From an uncultured Chthoniobacterales bacterium (GTDB taxonomy: Bacteria > Verrucomicrobiota > Verrucomicrobiia > Chthoniobacterales > CAKUMP01): 6,770 nt of DNA. The DNA is taken from positions 1 to 6,770 of the forward strand of contig CAKUMP010000130.1 of NCBI GenBank assembly GCA_934667795.1, read 5' to 3'. Under the pieces are notes generated by a model that saw only the letters and a list, made by a program, of their open reading frames with translations, searched no databases and was not told where the DNA came from. Shown piece by piece: positions 1 through 5,787 of the stretch (positions are counted from its first letter, which is position 1; every line of letters starts with the position of its first letter). The translations under genes were made by a program, and so were the position numbers.

Positions 1-1
1 G

Positions 2-1849
2 TTACGTGGCGAACAAATATCCCCTCTGGAAAGTGACGATACCACTATTCCAAATCTGATCGTCAGTTATCGAAAACTTTTGACGCTGGGAGAATTATTG
101 GATGTGGAAATTTTAAATATTCCGGATGGCGTCAAAACTACCCCCGTAGAGTGGACGATTCAATTTCGCCTGGTTGCTCCGGATGGCACCCTCGGATTTG
201 AATCTGAAACATTCCACTTGGCAACGGACAAAATGCAGGATCAACGCATCGCAATCCCGACTGAAACGCTCACTGCCAGTGCCGTCTGGATCCCGGAACT
301 TTATGTCACTTCACCCAACCAAAAACCCATACGTTTTTCCGAAGGGTTACATCATATTGAATTACGCCCAACCACGAACTGGGACTATAAATGGGTAAAA
401 CAACCTTTGCGGGATTTACTTTCCATAAAAAAAGCAGACTTCCAGGTCTCTGCTCCGAATGAAGATGGGACCGTAAATGTCCAAGTCGATATCGAATCAA
501 ATGAACCCCTGGCTTATGTCGATATTGTGGACAGTGGAGATGTCGTTTATCAACACGCGAATGAAACAGAAATTTTACGTGAAAGTGAAGAACATGCAGT
601 GTTCAGCTTAAACTGGCAGGCATTCGAAGAAATGTTCTTTTCCGGATCCCTGAAAATCACAGGAAGTGATGTGATCTGGGATGTCCCGCTGGACCGAGGT
701 GCGAAGGTGACAGAAAATGAAGTCGTCTGGAAAAATGAACGTTCCAATCACTGGCCGCGACGACTCTTTTTCAGCATCCCTAAAAAGAATTTAGACCAGG
801 CTATACTTTCATTTAATGTCCCTGACATTTTTCAGGGAGAAATTTCCTTACGTCAACTATTCGACCAGGAAGCTCTGGGGATTCCATACGAACGTGGAGG
901 GAGTTTTATTTTGAGCCGATACATCCGACAATCCAGAATTCCGTTGCCCTTACATACATCTGCAGTTTGTTTTGAAATTCCTGTCTTGCCGGATATGGAC
1001 GCATCCACTTTACAGCTGCAACTCATTGGCACGTCAGGACGCACCTGGCGTAGCCGTCCCTGGATGGCAGACGCTTCTGCGGCAGAAAATAAAACGATTG
1101 CCCATAAAAGAAGTGTACAGGTTTACTCGGACACAGCAGGCGAAAGCGTATCGGTAAATCTGGAAGCAACAACACCACCTGAAATTATCTATACTTTTTC
1201 GCCGGAACGAGGATCGGTCCTACACACGAAGGCCGGACGTCCATTCTGGGGCGCTCTGGGAGGATACGTGACGCAAGTGACAGAACGCGGCGGAGGAGAA
1301 TCCGCCGATGGCACCCCTTTCATCCGCAGAACAGATTATCCGAAAGATTCGCGCCAATCTGCACCAGCATGGTACAAAGAAGAAGACGGAAGTTACTCAC
1401 TCAGCTTCGATGGAACAGGCAATTATGTCGCATTCCCCCAAGGGGTAATCCCTCGCCGCGCTGCATTCACCATCGAAATGGAAATTTTCCCTCTGTATGA
1501 CAATAAACGTCAAATCCTCCTGGCACATCGCTCTTATTATCCCGGGTCGTTTACTTTTATTTTGAACAATGGAGAAATTGAAGGCAGTTACAGCGGAGAA
1601 ATTGCTTCTCTCAGCCGTTTTCGCACCGGACTCCGGGTCATACCCGAACAATGGAATCGTTTGCAATTCTGTTTTGATGGATCCAATATTTTTGTGATAC
1701 TCAATGATACCGTTTCAGCTAAACAGAAAGTACACGGACTTGGTTTGTATGATACCGTCAGTGTCCTCGGAGGATTTGGCGAAAACTGGTTTCACGGAAG
1801 AATCAAAAACCTCCGCATCGCCCACTCTGTTCAAAAATCCACAGAATAG
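2..1849 (+). CDS. Large beta-rich protein with C-terminal LamG/concanavalin-A-like domain, 5' end missing
   Basis: The reading frame is open from base 2 with no stop before TAG at 1847-1849, so 615 residues are visible and the true start lies left of the window. The TTG at 80 is only an internal leucine codon. The last ~145 visible residues (about 464-608) look like a LamG / Laminin_G_3 jelly roll: an opening LSFDGTGNYV strand, then FTIEMEIFP, a strand pair around FTFILNNGEIEG, the hallmark EQWNRLQFCFDGSNIFVILND, and a closing WFHGRIKNLRIA. Upstream, visible residues ~25-130, ~135-230 and ~245-370 are rich in alternating hydrophobic residues and look like stacked Ig-like beta sandwiches; I do not recognise their families. 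LamG-type domains usually bind carbohydrate or other ligands in secreted or surface proteins, so an extracellular, sugar-related role is plausible but inferred. No catalytic motif is visible and a signal peptide cannot be assessed. It converges on uxaC. Coding status is certain, the LamG call good, the overall function unknown. Confidence 0.85.
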   Translation, partial: LRGEQISPLESDDTTIPNLIVSYRKLLTLGELLDVEILNIPDGVKTTPVEWTIQFRLVAPDGTLGFESETFHLATDKMQDQRIAIPTETLTASAVWIPELYVTSPNQKPIRFSEGLHHIELRPTTNWDYKWVKQPLRDLLSIKKADFQVSAPNEDGTVNVQVDIESNEPLAYVDIVDSGDVVYQHANETEILRESEEHAVFSLNWQAFEEMFFSGSLKITGSDVIWDVPLDRGAKVTENEVVWKNERSNHWPRRLFFSIPKKNLDQAILSFNVPDIFQGEISLRQLFDQEALGIPYERGGSFILSRYIRQSRIPLPLHTSAVCFEIPVLPDMDASTLQLQLIGTSGRTWRSRPWMADASAAENKTIAHKRSVQVYSDTAGESVSVNLEATTPPEIIYTFSPERGSVLHTKAGRPFWGALGGYVTQVTERGGGESADGTPFIRRTDYPKDSRQSAPAWYKEEDGSYSLSFDGTGNYVAFPQGVIPRRAAFTIEMEIFPLYDNKRQILLAHRSYYPGSFTFILNNGEIEGSYSGEIASLSRFRTGLRVIPEQWNRLQFCFDGSNIFVILNDTVSAKQKVHGLGLYDTVSVLGGFGENWFHGRIKNLRIAHSVQKSTE

Positions 1850-1864
1850 CGCGAAGCGAAATAG

Positions 1865-1923
1865 CCTGTCTAATATTTTTATCAAACAAAAACAGGTATT
1901 AGCGCAGATTTTTTAGTTTTTTT
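1865..1923 (+). terminator. Possible weak terminator / pseudoknot-like element after the LamG gene
   Basis: Sixteen bases past the LamG-protein stop, CCTGT (1865-1869) can pair with ACAGG (1892-1896), and CTAATA (1870-1875) with TATTAG (1897-1902). The order is 1-2-1'-2', so the two stems cannot nest and could coexist only as an H-type pseudoknot. Two T-runs follow (1909-1914 and 1917-1923). The T-runs and position suit transcription termination, but the stems are short and AT-rich and the loops long, so this is not a classic intrinsic terminator. Pairing by chance in AT-rich DNA is quite possible. Confidence 0.3.
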
Positions 1924-2026
1924 AATTTCACAATCGATTTAAACCACGCAAACAGCTCATTTAACTTGAAAAGAACCAGCCCCGTGGTTCGAATGGATTA
2001 CGCATTAAAAACCCTTAAAAAAAGCC

Positions 2027-2066
2027 TTCTGTGGTTAAAAACAGGTCCTCTGTGATTCTGTGGTTA
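2027..2066 (-). repeat. Degenerate ACCACAGA/CACAGAGG dispersed repeat overlapping the uxaC stop
   Basis: An 11-base unit TTCTGTGGTTA occurs at 2027-2037 and again at 2056-2066, with CCTCTGTG (2047-2054) between. Read on the minus strand this is TAACCACAGA, then CACAGAGG, then TAACCACAGA. This resembles the dispersed ACCACAGAGG-CACAGAGG intergenic repeats known from many Planctomycetes, Verrucomicrobia and other genomes (recalled resemblance, not searched). The TAA of the 2056-2066 copy is the uxaC stop codon, so the repeat begins exactly where the gene ends. A related CGTGGTT (1983-1989) faces an inverted AACCACG (1942-1948) further along. Its function is unknown. Confidence 0.55.
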
Positions 2067-3461
2067 CATTCCAAAGTAATGCACCGCATTATAATAGCTG
2101 ATATCCTGTACCAGGCGCGCCAGCATTTCCTGATCATTCGGGATTTCCCCCTTATCCACATCTTCTCCAATTACCTCACATAAAATCCGACGAAAATATT
2201 CATGACGTGGGTACGAAAGCAGCGAACGGGAATCGGTCAGCATCCCGACAAACCGGGAAAGCAGCCCGAGATTTGACAGCGCATTCAACTGCCAGGTAAT
2301 GCCTTCTTTTTGATCCAGAAACCACCAGCCGGAGCCAAATTGCAATTTGCCAGGAACAGAGCCGTCCTGAAAATTTCCAATCATACTTGCAAACAAATAG
2401 TTATCGGCTGGATTCAAATTATACAGCACCATTTTAGGCAATTTATCCTGTGCATCCAGGCGATCCAGATAGTCCGCCAGTCCATCGACCTGTGGGTAAT
2501 CGCCTATGGAATCAAAGCCGGTATCGGCTCCCAGTTTCGCCATCATCCGGCTGTTATTATTTCTTCTCGCTCCCAGATGCAACTGCTTGACCCAGCCACG
2601 CGCATGATCCAGATGCCCAAAAAACTCCATTAACCACGCCCGAAACATCGACTGCTCATGCGCACCAATCGACAACCCTTCTCTCGCCCGTTCGAATATC
2701 CGCCCGGCTTCCGCTTTCGAACATTCATGCATTTCCAGACATTCCACCCCATGATCCGAAATCCGCCCCCCTCGGTCATGAAATGCCTCATGCCTCGCCT
2801 CCAACCCCGCCAGAAATCCTTCAAACTCTTTTGTCTCGCATCCACTCACCTCCCCCAGCCGATCACACCACTCCCCAAACCGTTCCACATCCCGCAAGTC
2901 CATCGCTTTGTCAGGCCGAAATGTTGGAACCACACGTGTTCCCAATTCACTCTCACGAATCTGATCATGCCAGCGTAAATCATCTACCGGATCATCGGTC
3001 GTTCCCACCAGTTCCACTCCGAATTTCTCCAGGATCCCATGCGCACAAAATTCTTCTTCCTTCAATCGCGCATTCGCTTCCTCCCAGATCTCTTTCGCCG
3101 TTTCCTTATTTAATAAAATATCAATCCCGAAATACCGTTTCAGTTCCAGATGCGTCCAGTGATACAGCGGACTCCGCACGGTATAAGGCACGGTCTCTGC
3201 CCAGGCCAGAAATTTCTCATACGGATCCGCCCCCCCGGTACAATAAGCTTCCTTCACCCCATTCGTCCGCATCGCCCGCCATTTGTAATGATCCCCCTCC
3301 AGCCAGATCTCAAACAAATTGCTGAACCGCCGGTTCTCCGCAATATCTTTCGGCGATAAATGACAATGATAATCATACAACGGCAAACTCTCTACATGAT
3401 CATGATACAACCGCCGTGCCGTCTTGCTATGTAATAAAAAATTGTCATGGATAAAACTCAT
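2064..3461 (-). CDS. uxaC: Glucuronate isomerase (uronate isomerase), UxaC
   Basis: A 465-residue protein, close to the ~470 of E. coli UxaC, and alignable with it from end to end from memory. UxaC (EC 5.3.1.12) is a cytoplasmic amidohydrolase-superfamily TIM barrel. It interconverts D-glucuronate and D-fructuronate, and D-galacturonate and D-tagaturonate, the entry step of the Ashwell route to 2-keto-3-deoxygluconate. Visible signatures: DYHCH at residues 30-34 with metal-ligand histidines 32 and 34; KWRAMRTNG at 60-68; VGTTDDP at 152-158; QLHLGARRNNN near 291-301; FGSGWWF; and LLSRFVGMLTDSRSLLSYPRHEYFRR near 394-420, given here as family landmarks. The ATG at 3461 starts exactly where the family does (FLL..ARRLYHD), although no strong Shine-Dalgarno precedes it. 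TATAGT (minus strand, 3495-3500) is a weak -10 candidate without a clear -35. The coding strand of the 5' two-thirds (roughly 3330-2640) is much more G-rich than the 3' third. It is divergent from the DUF4838 lipoprotein gene. No uxaA/B, uxuA/B or kdgK is in the window. Confidence 0.97.
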   Translation of the reverse strand: MSFIHDNFLLHSKTARRLYHDHVESLPLYDYHCHLSPKDIAENRRFSNLFEIWLEGDHYKWRAMRTNGVKEAYCTGGADPYEKFLAWAETVPYTVRSPLYHWTHLELKRYFGIDILLNKETAKEIWEEANARLKEEEFCAHGILEKFGVELVGTTDDPVDDLRWHDQIRESELGTRVVPTFRPDKAMDLRDVERFGEWCDRLGEVSGCETKEFEGFLAGLEARHEAFHDRGGRISDHGVECLEMHECSKAEAGRIFERAREGLSIGAHEQSMFRAWLMEFFGHLDHARGWVKQLHLGARRNNNSRMMAKLGADTGFDSIGDYPQVDGLADYLDRLDAQDKLPKMVLYNLNPADNYLFASMIGNFQDGSVPGKLQFGSGWWFLDQKEGITWQLNALSNLGLLSRFVGMLTDSRSLLSYPRHEYFRRILCEVIGEDVDKGEIPNDQEMLARLVQDISYYNAVHYFGM

Positions 3462-3517
3462 ACTCGCTTTTATTCCATTTCCCCAAAACTTGCAACTATA
3501 CGAAATAAAATTCCCCC

Positions 3518-3559
3518 CTGGGAACCCCCGCCCCTGGGAGCGCCGACGTCCCCGTCGGC
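3518..3559 (+). repeat. GC-rich hairpin repeat (CTGGGA-GCCGACG/CGTCGGC family), intergenic copy
   Basis: Two CTGGGA starts (3518 and 3534) are followed by a perfect 7-bp hairpin: GCCGACG (3542-3548), loop TCCC (3549-3552), CGTCGGC (3553-3559). The same CTGGG(A)..CGCCGACG-TCCC-CGTCGGC unit occurs three times after the yggS gene at the right end of the window, so it is a true dispersed repeat. The first CTGGGA leads into a C-rich CCCCCGCCCC tract in place of a hairpin, which suggests a degenerate partner unit. There is no T-run after the stem, so it is not an ordinary intrinsic terminator. It is REP-like; its function is unknown. Confidence 0.85.
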
Positions 3560-3560
3560 C

Positions 3561-3589
3561 TTAAAGCTTGGACACTTCCATTGCTTTAA
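3561..3589. repeat. AT-rich hairpin abutting the GC-rich hairpin
   Basis: TTAAAGC (3561-3567) pairs perfectly with GCTTTAA (3583-3589). Inside it TGGA (3569-3572) pairs with TCCA (3577-3580) around a CACT loop, leaving a small 1x2 internal bulge. It begins two bases after the preceding GC-rich stem ends. CTTGGACAC, which spans the 5' side of this hairpin (3567-3575), recurs at 6754-6762 downstream of the other hairpin array, which suggests that it belongs to the same composite repeat. Confidence 0.6.
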
Positions 3590-3621
3590 CGGCTCAAAAA
3601 TTTTTCCCAACACACGGGGAG

Positions 3622-3655
3622 AATTTGGAGTGCGGGGCTCTGCACCGCTTTGGAT
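3622..3655 (+). repeat. Bipartite palindromic repeat, forward copy
   Basis: The element has conserved ends AATTTGGAGTGCGG (3622-3635) and CGCTTTGGAT (3646-3655) around a 10-base variable centre. Positions 3632-3648 fold as a hairpin: GCGG/CCGC, one G.A mismatch, GC/GC and a TCT loop. The same two ends occur inverted at 3713-3754 with a different, 18-base centre. Conserved flanks with a variable stem-loop centre are typical of REP-type repeats. I associate this GGAGTGCGG...CCGCTTTGG style with Verrucomicrobia, from memory only. Confidence 0.75.
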
Positions 3656-3712
3656 CATAGCGAATAGGATATACGAACAACCTTTACTATGCCGAAACCC
3701 CAGTGCCATTCA

Positions 3713-3754
3713 ATCCAAAGCGACGAAAACACGGAAACCACCGCACTCCAAATT
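3713..3754 (-). repeat. Bipartite palindromic repeat, inverted copy
   Basis: On the minus strand this reads AATTTGGAGTGCGG (3754-3741), an 18-base centre, then CGCTTTGGAT (3722-3713). Both ends match the forward copy at 3622-3655 perfectly (14/14 and 10/10 bases). The centre contains TTTCCGTGTTTTCGT and forms a poorer stem than the forward copy. The two copies are 57 bp apart, so the whole 3622-3754 block is a 133-bp imperfect palindrome resembling a REP doublet (BIME) or a small element with terminal inverted repeats. No target-site duplication is evident; the right side continues with CCAAATTT in tandem (3748-3763). Confidence 0.75.
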
Positions 3755-3765
3755 TCCAAATTTCC

Positions 3766-3816
3766 TTGACATTCCCTCTCACTTCTGCTTCACTAACCTG
3801 CTAAATGCTGTTAGCA
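3766..3816 (+). promoter_or_regulatory. Possible promoter/operator of the DUF4838 lipoprotein gene
   Basis: TTGACA at 3766-3771 matches the sigma70 -35 consensus exactly, but the hexamer at 17-bp spacing (TTCACT) is a poor -10. Further on, TGCTAA (3799-3804) and TTAGCA (3811-3816) form a perfect 6-bp inverted repeat with a 6-bp spacer, centred about 58 bp upstream of the start codon at 3866. The 18-bp dyad has the size expected for a LacI- or GntR-type dimer site, and repressors of these families often control uronate or sugar genes. The assignment is inference; only one copy is seen in the window and none sits next to the uxaC start. Confidence 0.35.
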
Positions 3817-3865
3817 CCCTTGTGGAGCTATCCCATTAAAATCGAAAATCCTCCCGATTATTCCA

Positions 3866-5767
3866 ATGAGACTTTTTATTTTTCTGACAACGATTATGGC
3901 ATCCTGTTTGATGGTGTCATGTGGCTTTGAAAACTCCGCATCTGAACAAGGAAAGGTTTCGTTTGTGCGAGACGGGAAATCGGTGGGGGTGATTGTCCTT
4001 GCTGAAAATGCGGATGAGTCGATCAAAGAAGCGGCTGAGCAATTTGTTTCGATCGTGGAGGAATCCACAGGGGTGCGTCTGCCGGTGATTTCGGAAAACG
4101 AAGTGGAGGAATCCGAATCTGCGGTTTTATATATTGGAGAGACCGCTGCGGCCAAAGCGGCCGGATTGCAACTTGAAGCTCTCGAACCCGAATCCTACCA
4201 GATTGCCACCAAAGGGAATTCCATTTTCATCATAGGAAATGACCTTCCCTCCGCCACAGGCAAGCCCACATCACGTCCGACGCTCTGGGCGTTAAATCGT
4301 TTTCTGGAACAGGAACTGGGAGTTCGATGGCTTTGGCCGGGAAAACTTGGAACACACATCCCCAAACACCCGGAATTCGCTATTCCTGCAACGAATCTTA
4401 CGTATCAACCGGAACTGCTCATCCGTTCCTTGCGTATGAGTTTTTCACCTGAACAAAATATTGGAAGCAGCGACCCCTCCGTCGAAGCCATTATCCAGAA
4501 AGAAGCCCGCCTGTGGGCAGAAACCCATCAGGTCGGACGTCGGGGCGATATCCGGTTTGGGCATGCCTTTGGCGATTGGTGGGAAAAATATTCTGAAAGT
4601 CATCCGGATTATTTTGCCGAACTTCCTGAAAAATACCCCCAGCCATACCCCAAGCCAAATTATGTCAAACTGGAACTTTCCAATCCCGCAGTCATTGAAC
4701 AAATTGCCGAGGAATATAGCGCAGCCGGAAAACCAAAATACTGGAATGTTTGTCCAAACGACGGCAGTGGTTTTAGCACGAGTGAAGAAACCAGAAGCTG
4801 GGATATCCCGGCGGATCAGCCTGTCGAGGGAATCATCCGCGGTCAAACGAATCTCACGGCGCGTTATGTGGAATTCTGGAACCGGCTGTACAAACGGCTT
4901 GTCGATATCAATCCGGAAGTCGTTTTGACCACTTACGCCTATTCCGCATACCGGTTTCCACCACCGCCAGAACGCCCGTTGACCGCCAAAGCCATTCTGG
5001 GCATTGTCGATTCCTATAACGCTTATGACATGTGGCGCGAATGGGCGTCTTATGACACCCAACTGGTCCTCCGTCCAAACTGGTGGCATCAGGGCGGTGA
5101 TGCCCCCTATCTTCCATTGAAGAAAACGGCTGATTATCTGCATTTCGCAGCCGAACATGATATGATCGGGCTGGATATGGATTCGATCATCGGTTATTGG
5201 GCAACGCAAGGGCTCAATTATTATACCACCGCACGCCTCATGACTTCTCCTGAACTTTCTCTGGATACAATTATTGAGGAATACTGCTCCGCGTTTGGTC
5301 CTGCTGCCTCCACGATCAAATCCTATTTCGAATACTGGCAGGCATTGACCGATGAATATAATTATCCACTCAATGCTGTTGTAGAAACCGATCCCCAGCC
5401 CAGTAAATTTCAGGACCTTGCGGATGCAAAGAAAATCCCTTCCAGCATTCTGAATGGTTCAAAATATGTCCTCCCCTTTCTTTATGACGATACCGTTCTC
5501 GCACGCCCCGAACAGCTCCTCAAGGAAGCACTTGAAACCATTGGAAATTCCGACCCCATTGCCGCACAACGCGTGCAATTCCTTCAATCCGGACTCGACA
5601 GCCTCCGCATGACACGGAATCAGATTGAACTCGGACAACAATTGAAAAACAACCCGACGCCGGAACTTCAAGCCGCATTCCAGAAAGGCTCGGATGAATT
5701 AAATGCTTTCCGCAATCAACTCTCTCCCTCACATGCCATCCATGACACGTCACGAAGACCGATATAA
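3866..5767 (+). CDS. DUF4838 domain lipoprotein with GH67 N-terminal-like domain
   Basis: A 633-residue protein. The N-terminus (R2, hydrophobic 3-17, then LMVSC with C19) is a probable lipoprotein signal peptide, although Met at -3 is not ideal; C14 in IMASC is an alternative. Residues ~30-165 look like the alpha-glucuronidase (GH67) N-terminal-like domain that commonly precedes DUF4838: VIVLAENADESIKEAAEQF, LYIGET, then ALNRFLEQELGVRWLWPG. Residues ~165-440 carry DUF4838 features: RFGHAFGDWW (230-239), WNVCPNDGSGF near 293, LTTYAYSAYR, RPNWWHQGG near 403, and GLDMDSIIGYW..QGLNYY near 435-450. The rest is helical, with EEYCSAFGPAA..IKSYFEYW. The likely role is an envelope-anchored carbohydrate-active protein; activity and catalytic residues are not established from sequence. 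The start has no Shine-Dalgarno, but the signal peptide fixes it. The first ~95 codons are strongly G-rich on the coding strand, and the remainder C-rich. It is divergent from uxaC and 20 bp upstream of the YggS gene. Confidence 0.88.
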   Translation: MRLFIFLTTIMASCLMVSCGFENSASEQGKVSFVRDGKSVGVIVLAENADESIKEAAEQFVSIVEESTGVRLPVISENEVEESESAVLYIGETAAAKAAGLQLEALEPESYQIATKGNSIFIIGNDLPSATGKPTSRPTLWALNRFLEQELGVRWLWPGKLGTHIPKHPEFAIPATNLTYQPELLIRSLRMSFSPEQNIGSSDPSVEAIIQKEARLWAETHQVGRRGDIRFGHAFGDWWEKYSESHPDYFAELPEKYPQPYPKPNYVKLELSNPAVIEQIAEEYSAAGKPKYWNVCPNDGSGFSTSEETRSWDIPADQPVEGIIRGQTNLTARYVEFWNRLYKRLVDINPEVVLTTYAYSAYRFPPPPERPLTAKAILGIVDSYNAYDMWREWASYDTQLVLRPNWWHQGGDAPYLPLKKTADYLHFAAEHDMIGLDMDSIIGYWATQGLNYYTTARLMTSPELSLDTIIEEYCSAFGPAASTIKSYFEYWQALTDEYNYPLNAVVETDPQPSKFQDLADAKKIPSSILNGSKYVLPFLYDDTVLARPEQLLKEALETIGNSDPIAAQRVQFLQSGLDSLRMTRNQIELGQQLKNNPTPELQAAFQKGSDELNAFRNQLSPSHAIHDTSRRPI

Positions 5768-5787
5768 AGTCTTGATCCGGCCGGAAA

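Larger units (their letters stand above)
3462..3865. other. 404-bp divergent intergenic region filled with palindromic repeats
   Basis: No believable gene lies between uxaC and the DUF4838 lipoprotein gene. From left to right it holds: about 50 bp of AT-rich uxaC leader; a GC-rich hairpin repeat (3518-3559); an abutting AT-rich hairpin (3561-3589); an inverted pair of bipartite repeats (3622-3655 and 3713-3754); a TTGACA box (3766-3771); and a TGCTAA-N6-TTAGCA palindrome (3799-3816). Open frames at 3447-3839 (+) and 3470-3709 (-) read straight through these repeats and have no recognisable protein features. Any promoter for uxaC must lie within or beside the repeats, and the one for the lipoprotein gene most likely lies in the repeat-free 3765-3865 segment. 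Confidence 0.75.

Noticed and set aside
80..82. TTG as the start codon of the LamG-domain gene
   Set aside because: The frame stays open to the left edge with protein-like sequence (residues such as PNLIVSYRKLL), so this is an internal leucine codon of a truncated gene.
2783..3325. 180-residue plus-strand frame, Pro/Ser-rich
   Set aside because: It is antisense to a clearly conserved part of uxaC and exists only because that strand is C-rich and stop-poor.
3470..3709. Possible 79-residue minus-strand gene
   Set aside because: The frame runs through the repeat block; residues such as FKADGDVGAPRGGGSQGG are the translated GC hairpin, a typical source of spurious small proteins.
3766..3794. 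Full sigma70 promoter from TTGACA
   Set aside because: The -35 match is exact, but the hexamer at 17-bp spacing is TTCACT and neighbouring spacings are no better, so it is kept only as a low-confidence regulatory region.
3447..3839. Possible 130-residue plus-strand gene in the divergent gap
   Set aside because: It overlaps the uxaC start and translates straight through the hairpin and bipartite repeats; low-complexity, no domain-like pattern.
4445..5209. 254-residue minus-strand frame
   Set aside because: It lies wholly antisense to the DUF4838 coding sequence, with no family resemblance and no start context.
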